A stretch of 64,000 nucleotides of DNA from Amycolatopsis rifamycinica (lineage in GTDB: Bacteria; Actinomycetota; Actinomycetes; Mycobacteriales; Pseudonocardiaceae), in the NCBI RefSeq assembly GCF_000695625.1, contig NZ_JMQI01000027.1, positions 62,001 to 126,000 on the forward strand, written 5' to 3'. A model generated the notes under the pieces. That model was not told the origin of the DNA, did no database searches, and saw nothing but the letters and a program-made list of their open reading frames with translations. Shown piece after piece: positions 1 through 8,288 of the stretch. A program made the translations under genes and the position numbers. Every line of letters starts with the position of its first letter. Position 1 is the first letter of the stretch.

Positions 1-239
1 GGGTCGTCGAACCAGTAGCCGTGCTCACTGAGATACCGGAACTGGACGTCGACGCCGGCGGCGACCTCCACGGTGGTGGACCGGCGCCCGGTGGTGCGTG
101 GCTCGAGGTCGTGCTGCCCGGGAGTCCAGCCGTTGAACGAGCCGACCACGCTGACGCGGCCCGGCGGTTCATCGGCGGGCAGGCTGAAGATGATGCGTTT
201 CGCGCCGTTTCCGTCACGGCCCTGGCAGATCTTGATCAC
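1..239 (-). CDS. Isoamylase early-set (CBM48-like) domain protein, 3' end cut by window edge
   Basis: The minus strand reads about 79 residues without a stop and runs off the left edge. The translation contains FSLPADEPPG, VSVVGSFNGWTPG and FRYLSEHGYWFDD, the signature of small actinobacterial proteins made of one immunoglobulin-like early-set domain, as found at the N-terminus of glycogen-branching and debranching enzymes. Members are about 90-100 residues and are thought to bind glycogen-type glucans; no catalytic domain is visible. I chose the GTG at 237-239 because homologues usually begin with an (M/V)IK-like sequence. An in-frame ATG at 297-299 would add 20 residues. Neither start has a strong ribosome binding site. 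The family call is solid; the start and C-terminus are not determined. Confidence 0.75.
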   Translation of the reverse strand, partial: MIKICQGRDGNGAKRIIFSLPADEPPGRVSVVGSFNGWTPGQHDLEPRTTGRRSTTVEVAAGVDVQFRYLSEHGYWFDD

Positions 240-386
240 TCGGCGGAAGCCTCTCGTGGCGGCTGTGGGAGACCGGTACTCGACGCTGAGCGCGTCCATG
301 ATGCACCAATGCGCCATGGATCGCGTACTCGCCGACGCGGGATCACCCGATCGTTGATCCGCTCACGCAACGGCCTCGCCGCGCGC

Positions 387-1184
387 TCAGCGGGTCGGCA
401 GGTCGATCTCGGTGTGGCGGCCGGCGAGGGTCCGGGCGAGGTCGGCGAGCTTGACGTTGAGGTCCTGGGACGTGCGCCGCAGGATGTCGAACGCGGCGTC
501 CGCGGAGACGCCCCGGCGGGCCATGATGATGCCCTTGGCCTGGCCGATCACGTCGCGGCCGTCGATGGCTTTGCGCAGGTGAGCGGCCTGCAGTTCGGCG
601 CGGGTGACGGCGTCGGTGGCGGTCAGGGCGAGGGATGCGTGGGTGGCCAGCAGCAGCAGGACGTCGCGGTCGGCTTCGTCCAGTCCGTGCCGGGACCGGG
701 AGTAGACGTTGAGGGCGCCGCTGGACTCCCCGGACGGCGGTCCGCTGATGAGGGCGGTGGACAGGACGGAGCCCATCCCGAGCTGCGTGGCGGCCGGCGC
801 CCAGCGGGGCCAGCGCGGTTCGGCGGCCAGGTCCGGGGCGATCGCGACGGCCGGGCCACCGGGGTCGGCGGCTTCGACGCAGGGGCCTTCCCGGAACCGG
901 TACTGCAGCCGGTCGAGTTCGGTGGCGACCTCGTCGGTCTCGGCGGGGGTGTGGAAGTGGCCGTCGACGTCGAGCAGGGTGAAGCTGGCGAGATCGGCGG
1001 CCGGGACCATCACCGTCGTGGCCTCGAGCACGCGCTGCAGGACGTCTTCCACGGTCGGTGCGGCGAGCAGGATGCGCGTCAGCTGGGCGAACTGCCGGGT
1101 CAGCGGCCCGGGCGCGAGCTGCTCCGGCTCGAGGTCGGCGACGAACTCCTCTTTGTCCCGCTGCCAGTCCTGTTCACTGCCCAT
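387..1184 (-). CDS. GAF-ANTAR antitermination regulator
   Basis: A 265-residue cytoplasmic regulator. Residues about 30-180 form a GAF sensor domain and residues about 190-250 an ANTAR RNA-binding domain (AIDGRDVIGQAKGIIMARR, then FDILRRTSQDLNVKLADLA). ANTAR proteins bind paired hairpins in nascent mRNA and prevent termination. This is the common actinobacterial single-protein form, where GAF replaces a phosphorylated receiver. No histidine kinase adjoins it, and the signal sensed cannot be read from the sequence. It stands alone between two unrelated genes. Confidence 0.9.
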   Translation of the reverse strand: MGSEQDWQRDKEEFVADLEPEQLAPGPLTRQFAQLTRILLAAPTVEDVLQRVLEATTVMVPAADLASFTLLDVDGHFHTPAETDEVATELDRLQYRFREGPCVEAADPGGPAVAIAPDLAAEPRWPRWAPAATQLGMGSVLSTALISGPPSGESSGALNVYSRSRHGLDEADRDVLLLLATHASLALTATDAVTRAELQAAHLRKAIDGRDVIGQAKGIIMARRGVSADAAFDILRRTSQDLNVKLADLARTLAGRHTEIDLPTR

Positions 1185-1390
1185 GCCGGTCTCCCAAAGT
1201 CGCCGAGGAAGACGGCTGCGTTCTCAACCATCGCGCCGACCAACGTAGTCCGCCCGCGGCTCGGACGCTACGAGCGTCACACTTGCGGAACGCAACGAAC
1301 GGCCGGTCGCCGCGGGCGACGCCGGGCTCGGAAAGCCGAAATGCGGAACGGCGCCGAAACTGTCGGTGGGTCCGGGTAGCGTCCGCGCTC

Positions 1391-2257
1391 GTGTCCGCTA
1401 CTGAAGTACCGACCGACAACGGCCGCGAGATCCCCGGCATCGCGGAGTTCGCTCGTACCGCCACCCGCCTGCATCCCCGGTCCGGCGCGCCCACGGCTCG
1501 CGACAGCCACATCGGAGGCCCGCTGTGGTGGCCTGCCGACGAGCCGTGGCCGCACTGCGACGGACGGCTGCCCACGTCCACCGGGAAACCGCAGGAGAAT
1601 TGGACGGCCGAGCACGAGGTCGACGGGCCGATCGCCCTGGTCGGCGCGGCCCAGCTGTTCCGCCGCGACTTCCCGGCCCTGCCGTTCCCGGAGGGCACGG
1701 ACGTGCTGCAGGTGCTGCTCTGTCCCAACGAGCACCAGCTCGACAGCAGCGGGGCGGACTACTACTACGGTCCAGCGGCCCACCTCGTCTGGCGAGCATC
1801 CGCGGAGGTGACCGAGGTCGCCGGCCGCCCGCCGCAGCCGGCCGGCGTCGGCGGCGAGTTCGTTCCCCGGCCGTGCGTGCTCAACCCCTGCCAGGTCGTC
1901 GAATACCCGGCACTGAGCGAGCTCCCGGACGAAATCAAGCTGCCCTTGTCTTTTGTGGACACGGCCGGCTTCGTCCACGACGACTACGACAGGTGGCCCA
2001 AGGTCAGCCAGTGCAGCAAAGTGGGGGGCTGGGCCTTCTGGTGGCAGAGCAGTCCGGGGAAGCTCGACTGCCAGGACTGCGGCGCCGGCCTTCGGCTGCT
2101 GCTTTCGCTGCACACCTACGAGCACCGCGACGAGCTGTGTTCCTGCGAGCAGGATGAGCTGCAGCCGGCCGGGTGGGAGTTCGGTAGGCAAGGCGCCTTG
2201 AACATCTTCACGTGTCCGGAGGACAGCACCCACGCGTTCAGGCTGCACATCGACTGA
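1391..2257 (+). CDS. DUF1963 (YwqG-like) protein
   Basis: A 288-residue protein with the hallmarks of the YwqG/DUF1963 family: an N-terminal IGGPLWWPADEPWP block, a central LVGAAQL-type strand, and a later VGGWAFWWQSS block. Family members are soluble proteins of unknown biochemical function. The C-terminal part is cysteine-rich (CQDCGAG, CSCEQDE, FTCPED), which could hold a metal, but this is inference. I take the GTG at 1391 as start because everything upstream in frame is the antisense shadow of the GAF-ANTAR gene. The ribosome binding site is weak. No operon partner is evident. Confidence 0.7.
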   Translation: MSATEVPTDNGREIPGIAEFARTATRLHPRSGAPTARDSHIGGPLWWPADEPWPHCDGRLPTSTGKPQENWTAEHEVDGPIALVGAAQLFRRDFPALPFPEGTDVLQVLLCPNEHQLDSSGADYYYGPAAHLVWRASAEVTEVAGRPPQPAGVGGEFVPRPCVLNPCQVVEYPALSELPDEIKLPLSFVDTAGFVHDDYDRWPKVSQCSKVGGWAFWWQSSPGKLDCQDCGAGLRLLLSLHTYEHRDELCSCEQDELQPAGWEFGRQGALNIFTCPEDSTHAFRLHID

Positions 2258-2548
2258 GCGGATGCTACGCGCGGTCATGCCTCCATCCAGCTCGTCCCGG
2301 CCCGAAGCTCGGCCACCGCCTCGGCCACGGCTTCGCGCAGTGTGCGAATTCCGTTTCGGCGAACAGCCGATCGGCAACGCTGCGCATCGCGGGAACGCCG
2401 CCGGCACCCAGCGCCTACCGGCCGGTCGACGTCCGGGCGAAGGAAACCGACGCGCACGGCTGATGCTGCCCTCATGAATAGAGGGCGGCCTCGTTCCCAG
2501 TCCTCGTTTTCGACTCGGTTCGATACCGGTGCGCCGCGCGGGTACCCG

Positions 2549-3319
2549 CTAGGGAGCGGCCAGAGCGGCTTCAGCGCCGCACGGGAGTTCCATCCGTTGG
2601 TCCCGCGCGTTGAGGGACCACACCCGCACCACGCCACCGACCCGGCGGCCCATCATGCAGTCCGTGTCCTGGACGCCCGTCCGGGCGAACAGGGCCACGC
2701 CGACGTCGGATCCCCGGACCTGGACGGAGGTCTCCGGCGGGATCCAGGCCAGGTGGGTCTCGGGGTCCACCGGGGGCGCGGGCATCCCGGCGGTCAGCGC
2801 CGCGCGGACCTCCGGCGGACCGGGCGTGGCCGGCAGGTGCCCCAAGACGGCCTCCAGCGCCGGGCCGAACCCGGGCGGGATGTCCCGCCTCGGCAGCGGC
2901 GGCGGGGTGATCGCGGGGGCGTTCGCCGGGCAGGTGATCCGCGACGGTCCCGACGACGTCCCGTAGTAGTCGAACTCGACGCGGTAGCAGGCGTCGAAGG
3001 TGCCCGGGCCGAGGTTCCAGTCCTCGGCCGGTGTCTCGTGGTGGATTCGCCAGACCAGACGGGCCATCGGATCCCGGGGGTCGTCGTGGGGCAGATCCGT
3101 GGCTTCCAGGACGCTGAAGCTCTCGCTGCGCCCCAGCCGCGTGGCCAGCGCGGCACGGGCGAACCCGGCGGCGTCCGCCTGGCGCGGATAGCCGATCGCG
3201 TCGGCGAGCGTGTTCGACTGCCGGTCCGTCTCGGTGTCACCCACGGCCGAGGGAACGAGCCAGAAGGACGCGACCACGGCCGCGCAACCGAGGAGCACGA
3301 TACTGCGTGAACCTCTCAC
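2549..3319 (-). CDS. Membrane-anchored or secreted protein of unknown function
   Basis: About 256 residues starting at the GTG at 3317-3319. The first residues (VRGSRSIVLLGCAAVVASFW) form a basic head and a hydrophobic stretch ending near PSAVGD, consistent with a signal peptide or anchor. The remainder is extracytoplasmic in character, with cysteines in FDACYRVEFD, SRITCPAN and DTDCMMGR that could form disulfides, and a proline-rich linker (ITPPPLPRRDIPPG). I do not recognise the family. The longer in-frame extension upstream runs antisense into the next gene's control region and looks non-coding. It is transcribed divergently from the type VII cassette. Confidence 0.65.
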   Translation of the reverse strand: MRGSRSIVLLGCAAVVASFWLVPSAVGDTETDRQSNTLADAIGYPRQADAAGFARAALATRLGRSESFSVLEATDLPHDDPRDPMARLVWRIHHETPAEDWNLGPGTFDACYRVEFDYYGTSSGPSRITCPANAPAITPPPLPRRDIPPGFGPALEAVLGHLPATPGPPEVRAALTAGMPAPPVDPETHLAWIPPETSVQVRGSDVGVALFARTGVQDTDCMMGRRVGGVVRVWSLNARDQRMELPCGAEAALAAP

Positions 3320-3583
3320 GGTGCCCAGGCTATCTGCGCCGGATCGCCGGTGCCTGAGTACTTTCCCCTGGTTTCCGGAAGCTACTGGTCCCGACGCTCG
3401 CTCAGGACCCACGAATGCCTCGCCGTCACCCTGGCTACGACGCTGGACGACTGTCTTGCCGCGAAGGTAAACGGTGGCACGCGGCCTTCGTGCGGGTTGT
3501 CGTTGCGCCGCCGTCGTCACACAGTAGGGTGCCGAGTGGGCACGTTCCGTCACATTGAAAAAGTCGGAACTTGGAGTAGGGGG

Positions 3584-4030
3584 ATGGATGCGTCGCTTCG
3601 TGATGCGGTCATGACCGCACCCAGGCGCGATGTGCGGCTGCTGCAGCAGCAGGCCGGTGAGCTGGATGCCCAGCTTGCCGCCGCCCGGCACACCGCCGGT
3701 TCGGGCGACCGGCTGGTCACCGCGGTGGTTACGGGCCAGGGAAAGCTGCTCGACCTGCGGATCGACGACCGCGCACTGCAGGGCGCGCACGTGCAGAAGC
3801 TCGGCCTGAGCATCGTCGAGGCTGTCCGAGCCGCCCGCGCCGCGGCCAACGCCTCGGCACTTCCGCAGCTGAACGCCCTGTTCGGCAAGCAGCCGCCACC
3901 GGCCACACCTGTGCGCCCGCCGGTCGCTGCGGTGCCGACGCGGCGCGAGGCCCAGCCGGACGACGGGGAGAACTTCGAGGAGCTGGACTTCCTGACCGAC
4001 GAGCCGGAGTCAGGAGGTCGACGCTGGTGA
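3584..4030 (+). CDS. YbaB/EbfC-family protein, first gene of an ESX-type cassette
   Basis: A 148-residue protein whose core (residues about 20-90) matches the YbaB/EbfC fold: a long N-terminal helix, then LVTAVVTGQGKLLDLRIDD and a C-terminal helix. Stand-alone YbaB binds DNA, but actinobacterial copies beside WXG100/ESX genes are a distinct group of unknown role. The C-terminal tail is acidic and disordered (FEELDFLTDEPES). The ATG at 3584 has a GGAG about 8 bases upstream. Its stop overlaps the next GTG start (GTGA), so the genes are translationally coupled. Confidence 0.75.
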   Translation: MDASLRDAVMTAPRRDVRLLQQQAGELDAQLAAARHTAGSGDRLVTAVVTGQGKLLDLRIDDRALQGAHVQKLGLSIVEAVRAARAAANASALPQLNALFGKQPPPATPVRPPVAAVPTRREAQPDDGENFEELDFLTDEPESGGRRW

Positions 4031-4332
4031 AGAGCGAAGAGCAGCTGTATCACCTGGCGAAGGAAATCGACGCGCGGGTGGCCGCGGTGGAGCAGGCAGC
4101 CAGGACCGGTGAGGCCTTGCCGCTGGTGCTCGACATCGGGGCCGGTCTCGGCACCGTGACCGTGGACGGCCTGGGCAGCCTGGTGTCGGTGGATCTCACG
4201 CGCGACGCGGTCGCCGGGCAGACCGGCGCCAGCCTCGCCGGGCACGTCCTGCGCGCGATCGCACGCGCCGAATCGGCCGCCGCCACCCGGCGCAAGGCCA
4301 TGATCGACGACGCCGCGCGGGAGGTCCGATGA
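4027..4332 (+). CDS. Short YbaB-like protein of the ESX-type cassette
   Basis: A 101-residue protein with the same layout as its upstream neighbour: a helix (EEQLYHLAKEIDARVAAVEQ), a short beta section (VTVDGLGSLVSVDLT) and a helix with ARAESAAATRRKAMIDDA. It looks like a second, shorter YbaB/EbfC-like protein. The two may form a heterodimer; this is inference from adjacency and similar size. The GTG start overlaps the upstream stop, and its own stop overlaps the next ATG (ATGA), placing it inside a tightly coupled operon. Confidence 0.7.
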   Translation: MKSEEQLYHLAKEIDARVAAVEQAARTGEALPLVLDIGAGLGTVTVDGLGSLVSVDLTRDAVAGQTGASLAGHVLRAIARAESAAATRRKAMIDDAAREVR

Positions 4333-4697
4333 GCGACGGCAACTTCACAAACCCGTTCGGTACCGCTGCGGCCGGCTCCGGCTTCGAGGTCTACCCGCAG
4401 GCTTTGCGCGCAGCCACCGACGACGTGTTCGCCGCCCGCGACAAGGTGCTCAAGTTCGGCCAGGAGGATTTGGCGCAGGTGGTCCTGCGCGATGCCGACG
4501 TGGGCATGCTGGGAGCCCGGGCCGGTGTCGTCGAGGAGTTCACCGAGGCCATCGCCCACATCCGCGACAAGACCGCCAAAGGTGCCACGCAGCTGGAGCA
4601 GTTCGCCGAAGCGCTGGACAAGGCGGCCGACTACTACGAAACCCAGGACGAAGCGGACTTCAAGCGTCTGCGCGACCTGGAGAAGGGCATGGGCTGA
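4329..4697 (+). CDS. EspC-like type VII secretion substrate
   Basis: A 122-residue helical protein resembling the EspC / ESX-secretion-target family, with two long amphipathic helices and a C-terminal YETQD (residues 103-107). This fits the YxxxD export signal recognised by ESX systems. No signal peptide is present, as expected for type VII substrates. The start codon overlaps the upstream stop. Such small proteins are usually co-secreted with the WXG100-like partner encoded next. No EccC ATPase or other secretion machinery lies in the window, so the machine must be elsewhere. Confidence 0.75.
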   Translation: MSDGNFTNPFGTAAAGSGFEVYPQALRAATDDVFAARDKVLKFGQEDLAQVVLRDADVGMLGARAGVVEEFTEAIAHIRDKTAKGATQLEQFAEALDKAADYYETQDEADFKRLRDLEKGMG

Positions 4698-4700
4698 CCC

Positions 4701-5423
4701 GTGAGCGCACCGACTGCTCCGCCGGCACCAGCGGCGCCGCAGCCCTATCCCGACGAAGCCGACGGGAAGGTCCGCAAGATCGCCGAGCTGCTCGGCCGCG
4801 GCGAGATCATCCGGCTGCTCGACGACGTCCGCAACAAGCTGCTGGGCAACGCATTCCAGGTGCAGGACATGGCCATGGAGTTCGCGAAGAACCACACCCT
4901 CGCCGACGCCGGCGACGACATCGACAACGCCGTGCAGGCAGTGGCCGGTACCTGGAGCGGGCGTGCCGCGGCCCAGTTCAACACCTACGCCGACCACGTC
5001 GGGAAAGCGCTCGGCGATCAGCAGGACGTCGTCGGCGGCATGTCCGGCATCCTCTCCGGGATCGCCGGCTGCGTGATCGAGACCTACAGCAAGGCCATCG
5101 AGTTCATCGGCACCTGTGCGGTCGAGCTCGGCAAGCTCGGCTACAAGACGATCGTCGCGATCGCGACCGCCGCGATTCCCATTGTCGACATCTTCACCTC
5201 CAAGGACGTCATCGACGCGGTCGTGGACGCGTTCGCCAACCTCGTCACCGCGATCAACGGACTGTTCGGCCAAGCGCTCTCCACGCTGGGGAACTTCCGG
5301 GCGCAAGCCACCGCCATCGTGCAGGGCGACACCGACTTCCCCGACTTGCCCCCGATGCCCGCCAACTCCGGAATGGACAACGAGAAGCAATGGCGCATCG
5401 ACCCCACCGCCGCTCCCGCATGA
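4701..5423 (+). CDS. WXG100-like type VII secretion protein with hydrophobic C-terminal half
   Basis: A 240-residue protein. Residues about 20-115 form a WXG100-type helical hairpin with W85-S86-G87 at the turn (AGTWSGRAA). Residues about 120-200 are hydrophobic and helical (MSGILSGIAGCVIETYS, KTIVAIATAAIPIVDIF), reminiscent of PPE-like or pore-forming effectors. The proline/alanine-rich N-terminus precedes the helices. It starts at a GTG three bases after the previous stop and its stop overlaps the next ATG. I infer a heterodimeric substrate partner of the EspC-like protein; effector activity is unproven. Confidence 0.7.
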   Translation: MSAPTAPPAPAAPQPYPDEADGKVRKIAELLGRGEIIRLLDDVRNKLLGNAFQVQDMAMEFAKNHTLADAGDDIDNAVQAVAGTWSGRAAAQFNTYADHVGKALGDQQDVVGGMSGILSGIAGCVIETYSKAIEFIGTCAVELGKLGYKTIVAIATAAIPIVDIFTSKDVIDAVVDAFANLVTAINGLFGQALSTLGNFRAQATAIVQGDTDFPDLPPMPANSGMDNEKQWRIDPTAAPA

Positions 5424-6028
5424 ACACACGAGTCGTCAGCTGCGCCGTGCTCGTGACGGCAGGTTTCCTCACCGGGTGTGGCCCGTCGACACCCGAGCGC
5501 GTGCTGACCCAGCCACCAGCCCCCGCGCAGACCGGCGCGCCGCTGCCCCTGGACCAGGTCGACAAGCCCCTCGACCTGGCCAAGTTCGACACCGACCCGT
5601 GCAGCCTGCTGACCAAAGAGCAGGTCGCTGCCGTCGTCGCCGATCCACCCGCCGACGTGAGCGCGTTCAGGAAGACCACCGCGCCCATCTACGGCTGCTC
5701 CTGGGTCACTCCTGTCGGCACGAACGCCACCGCCTCGAAACCGGCCAAGAGTCCACGCACGCTGACCGAGCTGGCGGAGTCGCCGGCGCGGAAAGCCGAC
5801 ATGTTCGAGCCGTGGACCGAAACCTCGATCGACGGCCTGCCCGCGATTGTCTACCACCAACGCGACAGTACCGACGATTGCTCGGTAGCCGTCCAGGCCA
5901 CCGAGCAACAAATGCTGACTTTCGAGATCATCGGGAAGGACCTGCCCCGCAACTACTGGGCCAACGACCGCTGCGGCGGAGTCGCGAAAATGGCCGAAGC
6001 CGTCATCGGCAACCTTCGCCAGAACTAG
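5420..6028 (+). CDS. DUF3558-type lipoprotein, last gene of the ESX cassette
   Basis: A 202-residue lipoprotein. The N-terminus has a type II signal with lipobox LTGC (cysteine at residue 19). The mature part has the DUF3558 pattern: DPCSLLTKEQ, a conserved YGCSW, and a C-terminal CGGVAKMAEA. DUF3558 proteins are common in mycolata and Pseudonocardiaceae, often near ESX genes; their function is unknown. The ATG at 5420 overlaps the preceding TGA, making it the fifth gene of a continuous 3584-6028 operon. An upstream in-frame ATG at 5390 would bury the signal peptide and is rejected. Confidence 0.8.
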   Translation: MNTRVVSCAVLVTAGFLTGCGPSTPERVLTQPPAPAQTGAPLPLDQVDKPLDLAKFDTDPCSLLTKEQVAAVVADPPADVSAFRKTTAPIYGCSWVTPVGTNATASKPAKSPRTLTELAESPARKADMFEPWTETSIDGLPAIVYHQRDSTDDCSVAVQATEQQMLTFEIIGKDLPRNYWANDRCGGVAKMAEAVIGNLRQN

Positions 6029-6097
6029 ACAGTCGCTGGTTGAAACAACGGTAACCACGCCGATCGAGTGTGTCCGTGGCGTTGATCAGCCCGCCCC

Positions 6098-7255
6098 TCA
6101 ACGGCTTGCGATCTTGAGGCAATCGGCAACATACCCGAGGTCGTCCAACGTCACATCGATGTGCGGGCTGAATCGGAGCAAGGTCCTCGTCATGTGGTGC
6201 GGTGCCCGCTCCGTACCCGTCACCGAGCAGATCACCTTCTGACGAAGCAGGTCCGCACGAACAGCGGCGAGGTCGGCGTCGGCCGAGTCCGCCTGCAGCG
6301 AAATGATCGCTCCCGGGGCGTCGACCGGGTCGGCAGCAGACCATCCCGGTACGTTCCCGAGGACGCGGCGGCCGGCGCGGCCGATGGCGTCAAGACGAGT
6401 CCGAATGCGATCCGGCCCCCGCTGATGAAACTCCTCGAGAGCCACTGCGAGGCCGGCCCGCCCCGCGACGAACGCCTCGCGGCTCTCCAGGCGGCGAACC
6501 GAACGATCCTCACCCGGCCACGCTTCCACCGCGAGTGCAGGCGCCCGAGGGTGGAGTCCGGGTTGCCAAGCTTTCGACACCGCCAGGTAACCCACGCCTC
6601 GCGGCCCACACAAGAACTTACGCCCGGTTCCGTAGACCGCGGCGGCACCCTCTGGCAGAGCGAACTGCCCGGCTGCTTGCGCCACGTCCAAGATCACCGG
6701 CACCTCCCGGCTCGAACACGCCATCAGGCACTCAGTGATCGGCTGCAGAACAGCCCGGTGGGACAAGGCCGCTGTCATGTGGAGTAACGCCGGTCTGCCG
6801 TGGCGCAGTCGCGTTTCAAGAGCCTCGATGTCGAGCGCTCCTCGGGAGTCGACGTCGAGCAACTCGACTCTCAATCCGCGGTCGACGAGAGCCGCCAAAC
6901 TCGGCCCCCAGTCCGAACGCGGCGCCCACACCGTGTCGCCCTTCTCCACCGGCCAGGACGCCAGCAGCTGAACGAACGCGGTCGACGCGCTTTCGGTGAA
7001 CGCCACATCTTCCGCGGCGAAGCCGAGCAGTGCACCGAGCCGGGCCCGGGCATTCGTGAAGACAGGAGCGATCGAGGCTTCGGCGACGTACCCTCCTTCC
7101 TCCGCTTCCTGAGCCAGATGCTCGGCAACCCGGGCGCGGACGGCATGGCTCGTACGGCCACAGGCGGCGGTGTCCATGTGCCACACCTTCTGCTTCTGGA
7201 CACGGAGACTCGCCCAACCGCTGCCCAGCTCGGCATAGGGCAACGCCTCATCCAT
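6098..7255 (-). CDS. Class V aminotransferase / cysteine-desulfurase-fold PLP enzyme (EgtE-like)
   Basis: A 385-residue fold-type I PLP enzyme. The predicted Schiff-base lysine is K213 in TGRKFLCGPRG, a context seen in EgtE and isopenicillin-N-epimerase-like proteins. D190 in VILDVAQ would pair with the pyridine nitrogen. It could be a C-S lyase or desulfurase, but the other ergothioneine genes (egtA-D) are absent, so a role in ergothioneine is not supported. The ATG at 7253-7255 overlaps the 3' end of the upstream metallo-hydrolase by 8 bases, indicating coupled translation. Both are likely controlled by the divergent HxlR regulator. Confidence 0.7.
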   Translation of the reverse strand: MDEALPYAELGSGWASLRVQKQKVWHMDTAACGRTSHAVRARVAEHLAQEAEEGGYVAEASIAPVFTNARARLGALLGFAAEDVAFTESASTAFVQLLASWPVEKGDTVWAPRSDWGPSLAALVDRGLRVELLDVDSRGALDIEALETRLRHGRPALLHMTAALSHRAVLQPITECLMACSSREVPVILDVAQAAGQFALPEGAAAVYGTGRKFLCGPRGVGYLAVSKAWQPGLHPRAPALAVEAWPGEDRSVRRLESREAFVAGRAGLAVALEEFHQRGPDRIRTRLDAIGRAGRRVLGNVPGWSAADPVDAPGAIISLQADSADADLAAVRADLLRQKVICSVTGTERAPHHMTRTLLRFSPHIDVTLDDLGYVADCLKIASR

Positions 7256-8150
7256 GGGAAACCATCGTCGTCGGCGCGATCGCCCAACGGTGCTGTTGCC
7301 TGGACGGCAGGAACCGACCGAACACCGTGCCGGCGAAGTGCCCACCGGCGACGACCGTACGGTCATCGTGGTACTGCTCCAGCAGCGTCAAACGAGCCTG
7401 CGTGCCTCGCTCGGCATCGACGTCGAGCAGGAAGTTCCAGTCGGTTTCACCGACTTGAGCCTGCGTGTGCATGACGTCACCGAGGATGAGAACTCGCTCG
7501 TCACTCCCGGGGTCGGTCACAAGCAGGCTGGTGTGCCCCGGCGTGTGCCCGGCTGTCGGCAGCGCGTGGATGCCGGGTACCACGTCCTTCGCGCGTTCGA
7601 AGAACCGGATCACGGAGCTCAGCGGCTTCTGGACGGCATCCGGGTCCGGCCCGGTCACCTCTTCGCGTCCGTTCCAGTAGTCCCACTCAGCCCGGTCGAC
7701 CAGATGCCGAGCGCGTCCGAAAGTCAGACCGGCGGCCGGGCTGGTGTGAACGGCTCCCGGTGCCGAAACGAGATCACTCGTCCAACCCACGTGGTCGTGG
7801 TGGAGATGCGTGAAGATGACGGTGTCGATTTCGGCGGGGCCGAGACCCTCCGCCGCGAGGCTGTCGAGGAGGGCGCCACCGGTGAACGAGCCCATGCCCG
7901 GAACCTCGAAGTCGACCGCTCCCAGGCCGAGATCGACGAGAACCCGATTGCCGGGCGTGGTGACGAGGAACGAACCGACGCTGACCGGCAGCCGGCCGTC
8001 CGGATCGAGGTAGGAGGAATAGGCGGCCCACCCGTTCGGACCGGAAGCCGGGAAGAGCGTCGACGGCTCGAGGTGAACCTCGCCGTCGGGCAGGTAGGTG
8101 ATCGTCGTCGATCCGATGGTGACTTGGCTCCGCGACGCCGCACTGAGCAT
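7248..8150 (-). CDS. Metallo-beta-lactamase-fold hydrolase
   Basis: A 300-residue MBL-fold protein with the metal-binding signature FTHLHHDHVGW (HLHHDH at residues 115-120), a second histidine site in PTAGHTPGHTS, an aspartate in LILGDVMH, and a C-terminal histidine in VAGGHFAGTV. The overall layout resembles lactonase and glyoxalase-II-like hydrolases. The ATG at 8148-8150 is preceded by AGGAAGG at a spacing of 7, so a longer form beginning at 8177 is unlikely. It heads a two-gene operon with the PLP enzyme and is divergent from the HxlR gene. Substrate unknown. Confidence 0.85.
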   Translation of the reverse strand: MLSAASRSQVTIGSTTITYLPDGEVHLEPSTLFPASGPNGWAAYSSYLDPDGRLPVSVGSFLVTTPGNRVLVDLGLGAVDFEVPGMGSFTGGALLDSLAAEGLGPAEIDTVIFTHLHHDHVGWTSDLVSAPGAVHTSPAAGLTFGRARHLVDRAEWDYWNGREEVTGPDPDAVQKPLSSVIRFFERAKDVVPGIHALPTAGHTPGHTSLLVTDPGSDERVLILGDVMHTQAQVGETDWNFLLDVDAERGTQARLTLLEQYHDDRTVVAGGHFAGTVFGRFLPSRQQHRWAIAPTTMVSHG

Positions 8151-8172
8151 TTCGCATCCTTCCTGAGGTGAC

Positions 8173-8195
8173 GTCACTTACCATTGGTTAGTGAC
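8173..8195. promoter_or_regulatory. 23-bp near-perfect palindrome, candidate HxlR operator
   Basis: The left half is GTCACTTACCA and the right half is TGGTTAGTGAC around a central T; 10 of 11 base pairs match. It sits 22 bases upstream of the metallo-hydrolase start and about 93 bases upstream of the HxlR start, where repression of the hydrolase promoter would be expected. Confidence 0.6.
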
Positions 8196-8209
8196 ATGAC
8201 CATCGCAAG

Positions 8210-8229
8210 TACGCACTTGCAAGTGCGTA
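8210..8229. promoter_or_regulatory. 20-bp perfect palindrome in the HxlR / metallo-hydrolase control region
   Basis: The half-site TACGCACTTG is followed directly by its exact complement, giving a 10 + 10 palindrome without spacer. It is 14 bases from the 23-bp palindrome and differs from it in sequence, so it may bind a second regulator or form part of a promoter. Confidence 0.5.
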
Positions 8230-8288
8230 GAGCCAGTTCTCGACGAGGACCCTTGGCCGGCGAGCTTTCATCCGGTTAGCATCGAGTC

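Noticed and set aside
21-1379. Long plus-strand open frame over the GAF-ANTAR gene
   Set aside because: It is the antisense shadow of a clear GAF-ANTAR protein and has no recognisable domains.
2258-2548. Minus-strand tail near 2275 (REAVAEAVAELRAG) looking coding-like
   Set aside because: Only about 30 residues look protein-like with no start or domain; could be a relic but cannot be supported as a gene.
6098-7255. Calling the PLP enzyme egtE
   Set aside because: The lysine context resembles EgtE, but no other ergothioneine gene is present, so a gene symbol is not justified.
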